In this document: piece after piece, positions 17,836-26,535 of the stretch
How positions within the stretch are numbered: position 1 is the stretch's first letter
Layout of the letters: each line of letters begins with the position of its first letter
DNA from: an uncultured Flavobacteriales bacterium
Lineage (GTDB): Bacteria; Bacteroidota; Bacteroidia; Flavobacteriales; Crocinitomicaceae
Reading direction: 5' to 3'
Assembly: GCA_946480815.1 (NCBI GenBank)
Contig: CAMLLB010000002.1
Span: forward strand, 1-64,000
DNA: 64,000 nt
Translations under genes and position numbers: made by a program
Notes under the pieces: model-generated
What the model saw: the letters and a program-made list of their open reading frames with translations, nothing else
What the model was told of the DNA's origin: nothing
The model's database searches: none

Positions 17836-18729
17836 ATGATTTGTCCTCCAAAACTGGTTCCCGGTGATACAATTGCGTTGGTTTCTCCTGCAAAGGCGAT
17901 TGAACCGTCATACATTGATTTTGCAAAAGACTATTTCGAAAAACACGGTTTTAAAGTGCTGGTCGGTCAACATTCGGCGAATGCATACCGCTACTTTTCC
18001 GGAACTGATATGGAACGTGCGAGTGATCTGCAATGGGCTATTGATCATCCGGATGTTAAAGCCATTCTTTGCAACCGTGGCGGGTATGGTGCCATCCGCT
18101 TGTTCGACCTGGTAAACTGGGCAAATCTGCTGCGCGAACCGAAATGGATCCTGGGTTTTTCAGACATTACCAATTTTCATTGTTTGAGCCTGAAACTGGG
18201 AATTGAAAGTGCCCATACCAGCATGCCTCTGAATTTCCGGGAAAACACACCCGAATCACTCCAATCGATCCTGAATGTGCTGAAAGGTCAGGCCAACGAA
18301 TATACCTGGCCAGCGAATCCGGCAAATAAACCCGGAACAACAGCAGGAAATGTTGTTGGTGGAAATTTATCCATCTTGTATTCCCTGCTCGGAACACCTC
18401 ATTCACCAAATTATGAAAATGCCATTTTGTTTATTGAAGACGTTGGTGAGCAGGTTTATCACCTGGACCGCATGCTTTGGGCTTTTCGCTATGCCGGTGT
18501 ATTTGACCGGATCTCGGGGCTAATTGTAGGTGGAATGACGGATATGAAAGACACTGCAACACCAACTGAATGGACGGTGGAAGAACTTATCCTGGAACAT
18601 ACCAGATACCGCTCATTTCCAATAGCATTTGATGCACCGATAGGCCATATTGACGATAACAGGGCATTTATTTGTGGACGGAAAGCCACATTTGCCGTTA
18701 CGGAAAACCACATTTCTTTCATCCAATAG
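17836..18729 (+). CDS. LD-carboxypeptidase (peptidase S66, LdcA family)
   Basis: About 297 residues from ATG 17836; a TTG two codons upstream is less likely. Serine peptidase removing the terminal D-Ala from murein tetrapeptides during peptidoglycan recycling. The S66 triad is visible: Ser109 in LGFSDITNF, Glu201 in LFIEDVGEQ, His271 in PIGHIDDN. The N-terminal LVPGDTIALVSPA and central GNVVGGNLSILYSLLGT are family-typical. Length matches cytoplasmic LdcA, and no signal peptide is seen. Stands alone between two terminator-like regions. Confidence 0.92.
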   Translation: MICPPKLVPGDTIALVSPAKAIEPSYIDFAKDYFEKHGFKVLVGQHSANAYRYFSGTDMERASDLQWAIDHPDVKAILCNRGGYGAIRLFDLVNWANLLREPKWILGFSDITNFHCLSLKLGIESAHTSMPLNFRENTPESLQSILNVLKGQANEYTWPANPANKPGTTAGNVVGGNLSILYSLLGTPHSPNYENAILFIEDVGEQVYHLDRMLWAFRYAGVFDRISGLIVGGMTDMKDTATPTEWTVEELILEHTRYRSFPIAFDAPIGHIDDNRAFICGRKATFAVTENHISFIQ

Positions 18730-18797
18730 GAAATATTTCTTAGTTGGTACTGTTTTTGCTTCGTCCTTTCTTTATTTTTGCACTTGAAATTTGACTT

Positions 18798-19457
18798 ATG
18801 CGTATTTTTCTAATTGGTTTTTTACTTCTTGCGCTTTCTTCATGTGTAGATATTTGGGACGATATCACACTCCATGCAGATGGCACCGGTACCTACAAGT
18901 ATACTGTAAACATGAGTGCGAGCAAGGTAAAGATCAATTCAATCCTTGCCCTGGACACTGTGGATGGTAAACGAATTCCGAAGCTTCCGGAGATTAAGGA
19001 AAAAATTGAATATTACCGCAATAAACTCGAGGAAAAAGAAGGAATTTCAAACGTACGGGTCGAATCCAATTTCGATGATTTCATTTTTAAGATTTACGTC
19101 GATTTTGAATCTGTCACAGCACTTCAAAATGGTATTCGTGAGATCATCAAAGAAGAAATCAAGGACAAAAATGATCCTGCTTTGGATGAAAACTGGTTGA
19201 CCTGGGATGGAAAAACGCTTACCCGTATTGTTCCGAATTTCCAGGCTGTGATCCAAAAAATGAAAGCAGAAGACCAGGAAAAACTCAAAAAAGGGAAATA
19301 CACCTGCGTTTCACGTTTCGACAAACCAATTATCAAATGTGATAATCAACAGGCCAAAATATCCCCAACGAAAGTCGCCGGGCTGATTGAATCAAACACC
19401 TATTCGGTTGGAACAAACCCTTCAATCCTGAAAAGCACCTTTGTCGTTACGAACTAG
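18798..19457 (+). CDS. Lipoprotein of unknown function
   Basis: 219 residues with signal peptide and lipobox LSSC (Cys16). The mature part begins VDIWDDITLHADGTGTYKYTVNMSASK, a pattern seen in Bacteroidota lipoproteins that carry a bacterial adhesion-like beta domain, followed by an alpha-helical middle (PEIKEKIEYYRNKLEEKEGI) and a C-terminal strand region. I do not recognise a functional family. Preceded by a TATTTTTG -7-like box at 18773-18780. It precedes two larger exported proteins in the same direction, which may form one envelope gene group. Confidence 0.72.
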   Translation: MRIFLIGFLLLALSSCVDIWDDITLHADGTGTYKYTVNMSASKVKINSILALDTVDGKRIPKLPEIKEKIEYYRNKLEEKEGISNVRVESNFDDFIFKIYVDFESVTALQNGIREIIKEEIKDKNDPALDENWLTWDGKTLTRIVPNFQAVIQKMKAEDQEKLKKGKYTCVSRFDKPIIKCDNQQAKISPTKVAGLIESNTYSVGTNPSILKSTFVVTN

Positions 19458-19498
19458 TTTCCGCCGATTGCTCAAAAAAGGATTCATTTTAACACAAG

Positions 19499-19523
19499 TT
19501 ATCAACCAAATACCGGTTGATAA
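19499..19523. terminator. Hairpin between two exported-protein genes
   Basis: TTATCAACC (19499-19507) pairs with GGTTGATAA (19515-19523), loop of 7. No T-run follows on the plus strand, so it may be a weak terminator or an operator. Confidence 0.4.
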
Positions 19524-19591
19524 AACAAATAGCTCTTTCAATTCAAAAAATGATTTTACTTTCGTTGTAGAATCCGTTCATTCATCCATTT

Positions 19592-21490
19592 ATGAAAATT
19601 AAAGTCTTAATTCCTATCACCCTTTTGGGAGCCATTTCATGGGGGCAGAAATCAGAAGATATTATTCCTAAAGATGCAGTTACTGTCTTTAGCCTGAATA
19701 ATATTTCCATTCTTCAGAAAGTATCTATGGATGAACTGGTTTCTTATGATTTCATGACTGAATTACAGTCCGAATTATTCGACGGTTCTACCCAGGGAAA
19801 AACACTCAAAGACGCCGGAATTGATTTCAATCAGAAGATGAATATCTTTTACGGAAAGAATCCTGAATTCGAAATTTCGGGTTTTACTTTCGGTATCACG
19901 GATAAAGAAAAACTCTTCACTGTTTTTGACGATTTTGACCGCAAGGAAAGCCTGGTTGCAGGAACGGAATATTACAACAACTATTTCAATCATTTAATGA
20001 TCCAGGGGAATGTCGGTTTATTGATCAGAGTAGACACTGACCAGGAAAAACTGACAGAGATTACCGATTCTATTTGGATTTCGAGAGGATTTGAGCTTCC
20101 ATGGATGGAGGACGAGTACTATGATGAAGAACAAATGGACTCCTACGATGAGGAAGAACTGACAGATGATGATCCTACCTTAAACGAAGACGGTGATGAA
20201 GTAGAAGAAATCATCGAGGAAGAAGTGGATGAAACCCCGATTGCTGTGGATGAAACAAGCGACCTGTTCAAGAATTATTACGAATTACGCGACAGCATCG
20301 AATCGGAATATTCCCGGAAGCGCCTCTTGATCATTACGGAAGAACTTTTTGCAAAAAAAATGAACCTGAAAGCACAGGATGCGCGATTGGCAGCACAGTT
20401 GACCCATCCATCAGACGGGATTTTTTACCTGGACAACAGCCGCAACTTCAAAAACACCAACAGTTTATTCTACTTGCAGGCTATGTTCCCGGAATTGTAC
20501 CACGACCTGAACGATCTGTATACCGGAAACGTAATGTTGGGCGATATCGTTTTGAACCAAAAAACCATTGATCTTAAAGTAGAAGCGAACTACGGCGACG
20601 GTTTGGGCAGTATCTATGAAGAATTGAACAGTGCGAAATTCGATAAAAATGTATTGAAATACATTCCAAAGAACAATACCGGTTTCTTTACTTATAAAAT
20701 CGACCTGAAAAAAGGTTACGAAAAAGCGTATGAAGTGATCATGCCCATCCTGAGTGAAGAAAAAAACCCGCGTATCTCCGCAAATGTACTGACGATCGAA
20801 TTATTGAATGATTTCATCAATACGGATGAAGTTTTCAATACCTACAAGGGAAGTATGTTTGGTACTTTTAACGGGATCAAACGTGTGAAAACAAAACGTG
20901 TTGAATTCTTCTACGACGAAGAAACATTTGAATACGGTGAAAAGGAAATTGAGTCAGAAGAAGATATGCCGATCTTTACCCTGGGATTTACAACAGGCAG
21001 ACCGGACATCCCGAATAAAATCCTGAAGCACATGTCACGCATTACCTCTCAATTCAAAAATATGGGTGACTATTGGGTGTATGAAGAAGCGATCCTGAAT
21101 TCGGTTCCTCTGTATATGATCAATAAAAACGGTTTATTCATTTTCACCAACGACGAAGATCTGGCGAAGAATCATTCCAATGGTTACGGTACAGAAGCAA
21201 TTACCGGAAAACAGGCTAAAAACGCAGCTAAAAGCGGTTCTATTTACGGATACATGAATTTGGGAGACATGATTAACCGTTTACCTGAAACAATCTTAAC
21301 AGATCACCGTTTTGAGATTTTGGCTTCGATGAAGGGTAAAAAAGGAGAAGTGGAAGTCATTTCTTCCAAAACAACCCGTCAAAAAACGACTTACAATTTG
21401 ACTTATAGTTTTGAGGGTGCATTTGATAATGCTGGAAAATACCTGCTTGATTTAGTAAACACCGCTTACCTGGTCTCTACGACACGTTAA
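19592..21490 (+). CDS. Exported protein of unknown function with acidic linker
   Basis: 632 residues with a short signal peptide (VLIPITLLGAISWGQ). Residues about 25-165 and 270-632 show alternating alpha/beta segments recalling the DUF4836-type exported proteins of Bacteroidota, which is a weak call. Between them, residues about 172-223 form an extremely acidic low-complexity linker rich in Asp and Glu. It is followed after one base by the 448-residue gene at 21492, and the two share the feature of describing loss of function at no known active site. Role unknown; probably periplasmic or outer-membrane associated. Confidence 0.7.
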   Translation: MKIKVLIPITLLGAISWGQKSEDIIPKDAVTVFSLNNISILQKVSMDELVSYDFMTELQSELFDGSTQGKTLKDAGIDFNQKMNIFYGKNPEFEISGFTFGITDKEKLFTVFDDFDRKESLVAGTEYYNNYFNHLMIQGNVGLLIRVDTDQEKLTEITDSIWISRGFELPWMEDEYYDEEQMDSYDEEELTDDDPTLNEDGDEVEEIIEEEVDETPIAVDETSDLFKNYYELRDSIESEYSRKRLLIITEELFAKKMNLKAQDARLAAQLTHPSDGIFYLDNSRNFKNTNSLFYLQAMFPELYHDLNDLYTGNVMLGDIVLNQKTIDLKVEANYGDGLGSIYEELNSAKFDKNVLKYIPKNNTGFFTYKIDLKKGYEKAYEVIMPILSEEKNPRISANVLTIELLNDFINTDEVFNTYKGSMFGTFNGIKRVKTKRVEFFYDEETFEYGEKEIESEEDMPIFTLGFTTGRPDIPNKILKHMSRITSQFKNMGDYWVYEEAILNSVPLYMINKNGLFIFTNDEDLAKNHSNGYGTEAITGKQAKNAAKSGSIYGYMNLGDMINRLPETILTDHRFEILASMKGKKGEVEVISSKTTRQKTTYNLTYSFEGAFDNAGKYLLDLVNTAYLVSTTR

Positions 21491-21491
21491 G

Positions 21492-22838
21492 ATGAAAGCA
21501 GAAGGAGTTGGAAATAAAGTTATGTTAATCGCATTGCTGTGTGCAGCATTGGCATTATTCCTTTATATCCGTCCGCGCTTGTTTGCACCGGACCCACCTC
21601 CAAGTCTTCTGGATCGCTTACCTGAAAGTGAAATTGTAGGCCGGTATAACTTATTGAACATCGCGCGGGAGACAAACTCGCTGATGTTTAAGAACAAAAT
21701 TCCTTTCAGGGAATATATGACCTACGATTTTCTGCTGGGACAAGCGAAAGGAATTGGAATTGACATTCAAAGTACCGGTTATTTTTTTTCGAACGGAAAA
21801 GATGAATGGGGAACTTTTGTAACCGTAATCGACAGTTCCAAAATTCAAAACGGGTTGAACCGCCTGGCACAGTACATTTCTGTTTCCGACACCATTGTTT
21901 ACAATCGAAAGGTGAAGAAAATCGAGGATTTGGGCCTTTATATTTTCTACGACAAAAACTACCTGTTAGTTTATAAAGGGTCAAAAATCAAACGACGATT
22001 AGGGAAAGCACTTTTCGCGCATGAAGGAGATATTGAGAATTCGTGGGAGAAATTCCTTAAAAATCCGGTGTTCAAAGAAGAAGACATCGTGCTTTATTCA
22101 CGTTCTCCAAAACTGAAAAAATTCGGGGTCGACTATGTGTTGTGTGCACATGACAGCGATTCTCTGAATATTAAACTAAAAACATACCTGCATTCAAATA
22201 AACCATTCAAAATAAAGGAGAAAGATGCCGGAATGAGCTTTGAACGAAGCAAACATTCAACAAAAGCGTTGGATATTCACCTGGATATCTCCGAATTCAA
22301 AAAAGATCCGAACAGTCCGCTTTATAAATGGATCGTGAGTTTAGGTAAAAAGGTAAGTTTTCCTACGGCGGCATTCTTTGAGGCCTGGGATGGTGATTTG
22401 TCTTTCCAGGAAGGTGGAACACAACTCATCAATGAAGAAGTTGTAGAAATGAGTTACGATGAGGAATTTAACCCGATTGAAGTACGGAAAACAAACAAGG
22501 TAGCTGTTCCTGGCTATTCTTTACTATTCTCTGTAAATGAAAGCGGACAAAAGCTGGTTTCGGCCCTTTTCGCAAAGGGAATTGTAACCAAGCAGGGAAA
22601 ACATTATCATTTCCTGTTCTCTCCCCCACTTACATTGAATATTCTTCCTAAAAGCATCAGTGCCTACACAGCCGGAAAATCCCCGAAAGTCATTACAGGT
22701 TCTTCGTGCAGTGGTTTATGGAATTATCGCGGAACGGACATGTTATTCCGTATCGATTCTTTGAAGGAAAAAGAGATCTATGGTTCCCTGGAATTTGAGG
22801 TTATGAGCTTGCTGAAGAAAGGAAAGTTTAAGAGGTAA
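21492..22838 (+). CDS. Membrane-anchored protein of unknown function
   Basis: 448 residues. A single hydrophobic helix (VMLIALLCAALALFLYI, about 9-25) anchors an otherwise soluble, probably periplasmic domain. The N-terminal section (LLDRLPESEIVGRYNLLNIARETNS) resembles the start of the neighbouring 632-residue protein (KDAVTVFSLNNISILQK), suggesting the two are distant paralogues or work together. The start lies one base after the preceding stop, so they are co-transcribed. The stop overlaps a tandem-repeat array. No enzymatic motif seen. Confidence 0.65.
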   Translation: MKAEGVGNKVMLIALLCAALALFLYIRPRLFAPDPPPSLLDRLPESEIVGRYNLLNIARETNSLMFKNKIPFREYMTYDFLLGQAKGIGIDIQSTGYFFSNGKDEWGTFVTVIDSSKIQNGLNRLAQYISVSDTIVYNRKVKKIEDLGLYIFYDKNYLLVYKGSKIKRRLGKALFAHEGDIENSWEKFLKNPVFKEEDIVLYSRSPKLKKFGVDYVLCAHDSDSLNIKLKTYLHSNKPFKIKEKDAGMSFERSKHSTKALDIHLDISEFKKDPNSPLYKWIVSLGKKVSFPTAAFFEAWDGDLSFQEGGTQLINEEVVEMSYDEEFNPIEVRKTNKVAVPGYSLLFSVNESGQKLVSALFAKGIVTKQGKHYHFLFSPPLTLNILPKSISAYTAGKSPKVITGSSCSGLWNYRGTDMLFRIDSLKEKEIYGSLEFEVMSLLKKGKFKR

Positions 22839-22884
22839 TTACGAATTACGAATTACGAATTACGAATTACGAATTACGAATTAC
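22837..22884. repeat. AATTACG heptamer tandem repeat
   Basis: Almost seven head-to-tail copies of AATTACG, starting inside the stop codon of the plus-strand gene. A reverse complement copy (GAATTCGTAATT, near 22934-22946) lies at the end of the convergent aldehyde dehydrogenase gene, so both transcripts could fold into a hairpin with the array. Confidence 0.85.
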
Positions 22885-22944
22885 TTTATAATCGATTAAA
22901 ATCCAAGTATTAAGCTTTTCAGAAAATTAATTCAGAATTCGTAA

Positions 22945-24387
22945 TTAATAAGGAATAAACACATTCTTCGCTTCGGTAAAGAAACGCAGGGCCTCCCAAC
23001 CTCCTTCTCTTCCCACTCCGGATGCTTTTACTCCTCCAAACGGTGTTCTTAGGTCGCGCACCAGCCAGGAATTGATCCAAACAATCCCAGCATGCACTTT
23101 ATCTGCCGTTCTGTGCGCTCTTTTCAAGTCAGAGGTCCAGATAGTCGCACTGAGTCCATATTCCGTACTATTCGCCATCATCAGCACTTCTTCTTCTGTA
23201 TCGAAAGGTGTTATTGTTACTACCGGTCCGAAAATTTCTTCCTGGTTCGTTCTGCAATCGTATGAAAGGCCTTCGATCACAGTTGGGGCGATGTAATAAC
23301 CTTCATTATGCGGAGCATCCAAAATCACCCGTTCGCCGCCTGTCAGAATGGTTCCTCCTTCCTGCTTTGCCAGTTCGATATAGGAAAGTACTTTTTCCAT
23401 ATGCGGTTTGGAAACAACAGACCCCATTTTCGCATTCGGATCAGAAGGAAAGGAAACGGTCAATTGCTTTACACGCTCAATAAACGCGGTTTTGAATTTA
23501 TCGTAAATGCTTCGTTCAATGAAAATGCGAGATCCGCACAAACAGATTTGACCCTGATTGGCAAAAGACGAGCGCACAGTCGTTTTGATCATCTCATCAA
23601 AATCACAATCTGCAAAAATGATATTCGGGTTCTTTCCTCCCAACTCCAAGGACAATTTCTTGAACATTGGACCTGCTGTTCTCGCGATGTACTCACCGGT
23701 TTTGGTTCCCCCGGTAAACGAAATAGCTTTGATTTTCGGATGCTTTACGATTGCATCTCCGGCATTTTGTCCCAAACCATGAACAATATTCAGAACCCCT
23801 GCTGGCATACCACTTTCTTTCACGACCTCACTCAACAAATAAGCTGTGTAAGGTGTAATTTCAGATGGTTTTGCAATCACACAATTCCCGGAAGACAGTG
23901 CCGGGGCAATTTTCCAGGAAAACAAATACAAGGGAAGATTCCATGGAGAAATACAACCTACTACCCCAATTGGTTTGCGGGTTGTATAATTGACTCCCAT
24001 TCCTTCCATGTAATGCGATTCCGAAGCAAAATGCTCTACTGCCGTCGCGAAAAAATGAAAATTTGATACAGCTCGCGGAATATCCACGTGTGCCGCCAAT
24101 GAAAGCGGTTTTCCATTGTCACGGGATTCAGCAGCTACGAATTCATCCATGCGTTTTTCAATTCCCAAACTGATACGCATCATGATCGCTCCGCGCTCTT
24201 CATTGGTCATATTCGACCAGATCGGAAATGCTTTTTCAGCGGCTGCAACTGCCAATTCAACGTCTTCTTGTGTAGAATCCGGAATTTCACCATAAACCTT
24301 ACCGGTTGCCGGTTCGTAGTTGTCGATATACTGGCCTTTAACAGGCGCAAGCATTTCTCCGTTGATAAAATTTTGAAGACGTATCAT
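22945..24387 (-). CDS. Aldehyde dehydrogenase (NAD(P)+-dependent)
   Basis: 480 residues from ATG at 24387 (MIRLQNFINGEML); an upstream in-frame ATG at 24462 would add a non-homologous 25-residue tail and sit above the promoter box. Motifs: cofactor-binding FTGGTKTGEYIA, catalytic glutamate in LELGGKNPNIIF and catalytic cysteine in FANQGQICLCGSRIF. Family resemblance is to 2-hydroxymuconic/betaine-type semialdehyde dehydrogenases, but substrate is not decided. Monocistronic; a CAAAGATA (TATCTTTG on the minus strand) -7 box lies at 24432-24439. Confidence 0.92.
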   Translation of the reverse strand: MIRLQNFINGEMLAPVKGQYIDNYEPATGKVYGEIPDSTQEDVELAVAAAEKAFPIWSNMTNEERGAIMMRISLGIEKRMDEFVAAESRDNGKPLSLAAHVDIPRAVSNFHFFATAVEHFASESHYMEGMGVNYTTRKPIGVVGCISPWNLPLYLFSWKIAPALSSGNCVIAKPSEITPYTAYLLSEVVKESGMPAGVLNIVHGLGQNAGDAIVKHPKIKAISFTGGTKTGEYIARTAGPMFKKLSLELGGKNPNIIFADCDFDEMIKTTVRSSFANQGQICLCGSRIFIERSIYDKFKTAFIERVKQLTVSFPSDPNAKMGSVVSKPHMEKVLSYIELAKQEGGTILTGGERVILDAPHNEGYYIAPTVIEGLSYDCRTNQEEIFGPVVTITPFDTEEEVLMMANSTEYGLSATIWTSDLKRAHRTADKVHAGIVWINSWLVRDLRTPFGGVKASGVGREGGWEALRFFTEAKNVFIPY

Positions 24388-24431
24388 AGATTTCCTTTTT
24401 TCGATTACAACACTTGTTTTAAGCGTCGGCA

Positions 24432-24439
24432 CAAAGATA
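24432..24439 (-). promoter_or_regulatory. -7 box for aldehyde dehydrogenase
   Basis: Plus-strand CAAAGATA reads TATCTTTG on the minus strand, a TAnnTTTG match 45 bases before the ATG. It supports the shorter start at 24387. Confidence 0.42.
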
Positions 24440-24508
24440 CGATTGAAATAGCGAATCTGCATCTCTCAGTTAAATTTTCAACGCCTATCGACAATTACTC
24501 TTTGTTCT

Positions 24509-24692
24509 CCTACTTTTTTCCGAGGCAAAAAAAGTAGGAAAAAATGCCTTTCCAATTACCACTTTCAAGCAGCCTTCTCTTTCGGACCGATTCTCGGAAA
24601 GTGTCGGATCAGGATCCAAAATAAGAAACCGCAGCAGTTTTACAAACTCTGTGATTTCTTACTTTCCGGTATCGGTTCCCGAAAGAGAAGGC
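24509..24692. repeat. Structured intergenic repeat, copy 1
   Basis: An outer hairpin (CCTACTTTTTT at 24509-24519 with AAAAAAGTAGG at 24528-24538) is followed by a long branched fold. A 20-bp stem joins 24572-24591 and 24671-24692 with a 2-base bulge. Inside it are CGGAAAGT (24595-24602) with ACTTTCCG (24661-24668), a self-complementary GGATCAGGATCC (24606-24617), and an inner hairpin AAGAAA (24623-24628) with TTTCTT (24655-24660), capped by AGTTT/AAACT. Copy 2 at 28988-29169 has the same order of stems. The rest of the 24388-24805 gap has no gene. Confidence 0.85.
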
Positions 24693-24805
24693 TTTTATCT
24701 TCGAAAGTTCATTCTTTGTTTAGACAATAATTACAGCATCGAAACACGAAATTCATGTAGCTGGTAATTGGGGCTCCATCCGCTTTTAATTAGTTAAGTT
24801 GTTTC

Positions 24806-26440
24806 TTAGATCTTGAACTTCACGCCAAGCTGCAGGTAAAGGGAAAAGTTCAGCCCACCGGAATTCAGGTAATTGGTGGAGATTCCGACATTCGTGTAAA
24901 AGCGGTCCAATCCGAATGAAAAGGGATTATTTTTATACGCTGCACCGATATATAAGGCATGAACAAGTCCCGTATTTGAACGATCATTGATGAAAGTCAG
25001 GTTCATGCCTGTATAAGCTGCCAGTGTAGGATGAAAATCGTGAATCATCGACCGGTTGGCATTTCCGATAAATGTTTGTTTGTACGGATCGAATGAGAAA
25101 ATCAAACAATCCGTTTTTATCATTGCCTGAATTCTTGCTTTGAGATCTATGCCAACATTTACGCTGTGCTCAAAACGCGTTCCTGCATATTGGATGTAAG
25201 CAGAAACAGCAGCTGCGCGAAAATCAAAATTCCAATAGTTTGCTTCCAGTCCGTAATCCAGTGCATTCAAACCACCTCGCGATTCCGGTAAACAGGAATG
25301 TGCGTTCATAGTATCAAGCGGGTATGAAATTTTCAAAGAATCGCCCTCAGAGATACAGGTAGAACGGTTGGAATAAATATTCCACTCTTTGGTTTTCAGG
25401 TATTCTTCCGGAACAACGGCAAAATAATAGGGTCTGTTCCGGATTCCGAATTTGGTATGCCATTCGATTGCATGGTCGTAATTCCGATCGAAATAATAGG
25501 ATCTTGTTGGTGTAACATACTCTTGCGGTATAATAAGTAAGTATTCACCGTCGAGCATTTTCTTGCGCAATTGCAGATTCTGCATGATATATACTTCCGG
25601 CAGAAGCTCTGATTTCAATGTTAAAGGTGTTGCCATATCCTTTTCACAGACAACACACTGATCGTAATCTTCCCGGACCTGTTTCTTTGTAAGGATTCCG
25701 TAGGATTCGAAATCTGCTTCTTTTATTTTCGCCCGGTATCGCTCATGCCGCCACCAACCGTCTCCGCTCAACTCCAGTTTCCATTTAATGATCTTCGCGT
25801 ACTGTGAACCTTTTGTAAGTGTGTAATAAGTTTGGCTCTTTGAAAACATATGCGGTTCCATTTCGAGGATTACCATATTCGTTCTTCCGTCATTGAAACG
25901 GATAATATTGCAATTCTTCATGATGGTATCGGAAAGCACAAAACAGGTTTTTGTGTTCCCAAAGTATTCGTAAAGCTCCGTAGAATCTTCTGTTAAGTGT
26001 TTACCGGCATAAAACAAATGGATCTCTACTCTCCGATGGTTCTCATTCGGGTTTCTTAAAGCGTTTTCTTCACCGCGTGCAAAACTGGAAACATGAGTTT
26101 TCGCTGGAAGAATCTCTACCAGGTAATCTTTCACTTTTTCTGCCCGCTTTTTTGAAAGTCTGAAATTCAGTTTCTTTTTCCCGGTCGAATCTGCATAACC
26201 TATGACCTGTAAACTGTCTATTTTCTTGAGATTATGGGAAAAGATATACTTATTGATCTGTTGTTTGTTTTCGTTCAATAATTTGTAATCACCACTCGGA
26301 TAATAAATGGAAAAAACTTCCTGGGAAAATGCGGAATAGCTGCTACATGTCAAAAGCATTAGCAAGAGGGTTGTTTTAATCTGAAATGAAAAAAGACCCG
26401 TCCACCGCGGCTGACGAGTCTTTAAGTTTCTCTTTCGCAT
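24806..26440 (-). CDS. OmpA-family outer-membrane protein with N-terminal OmpA domain
   Basis: About 544 residues from ATG 26440, which precedes a signal peptide (TTLLLMLLTCSSYSAFSQ); the in-frame ATG at 26485 lies inside the terminator of the upstream gene. An OmpA/MotB-like peptidoglycan-binding domain comes first (about 40-120, with VIGYADSTGKKKLNFRLSKKRA and RVEIHLF). A central domain of unknown fold (about 120-380) follows. The C-terminal 150 residues, rich in alternating aromatic strands and ending LQLGVKFKI, look like an outer-membrane barrel. An OmpA domain before rather than after the barrel is unusual. It lies downstream of a two-component system. Confidence 0.75.
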   Translation of the reverse strand: MRKRNLKTRQPRWTGLFSFQIKTTLLLMLLTCSSYSAFSQEVFSIYYPSGDYKLLNENKQQINKYIFSHNLKKIDSLQVIGYADSTGKKKLNFRLSKKRAEKVKDYLVEILPAKTHVSSFARGEENALRNPNENHRRVEIHLFYAGKHLTEDSTELYEYFGNTKTCFVLSDTIMKNCNIIRFNDGRTNMVILEMEPHMFSKSQTYYTLTKGSQYAKIIKWKLELSGDGWWRHERYRAKIKEADFESYGILTKKQVREDYDQCVVCEKDMATPLTLKSELLPEVYIMQNLQLRKKMLDGEYLLIIPQEYVTPTRSYYFDRNYDHAIEWHTKFGIRNRPYYFAVVPEEYLKTKEWNIYSNRSTCISEGDSLKISYPLDTMNAHSCLPESRGGLNALDYGLEANYWNFDFRAAAVSAYIQYAGTRFEHSVNVGIDLKARIQAMIKTDCLIFSFDPYKQTFIGNANRSMIHDFHPTLAAYTGMNLTFINDRSNTGLVHALYIGAAYKNNPFSFGLDRFYTNVGISTNYLNSGGLNFSLYLQLGVKFKI

Positions 26441-26480
26441 CACAAGAGCGAATATAGTTTTTATCCCGAATGGAAAAACG

Positions 26481-26519
26481 TTCAAAAGGTTTAAATCTTC
26501 AAAAATTGAACCTTTTGAA
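26481..26519 (-). terminator. Hairpin terminator of the response-regulator gene
   Basis: TTCAAAAGGTT (26481-26491) pairs perfectly with AACCTTTTGAA (26509-26519). On the minus strand the stem is followed by CGTTTTTCC. It separates the two-component pair from the OmpA-like gene. Confidence 0.6.
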
Positions 26520-26535
26520 CTATTTGAACTTTGAA

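Noticed and set aside
22837..22884. Possible CRISPR array
   Set aside because: The unit is only 7 bases with no spacers, so it is a simple tandem repeat and not a CRISPR.
23308..24066. Long 252-codon plus-strand ORF opposite the aldehyde dehydrogenase gene
   Set aside because: It lies antisense to a clear enzyme with all catalytic motifs, has no recognisable motif and reads as low-quality protein; it is a shadow of the real gene.
24388..24462. Extended N-terminus of the aldehyde dehydrogenase
   Set aside because: The added residues lack family similarity and would place the start above the -7 promoter box at 24432-24439.
26441..26485. Longer start for the OmpA-like protein
   Set aside because: It would begin inside the hairpin that terminates the response-regulator transcript, and the signal peptide fits better with ATG 26440.
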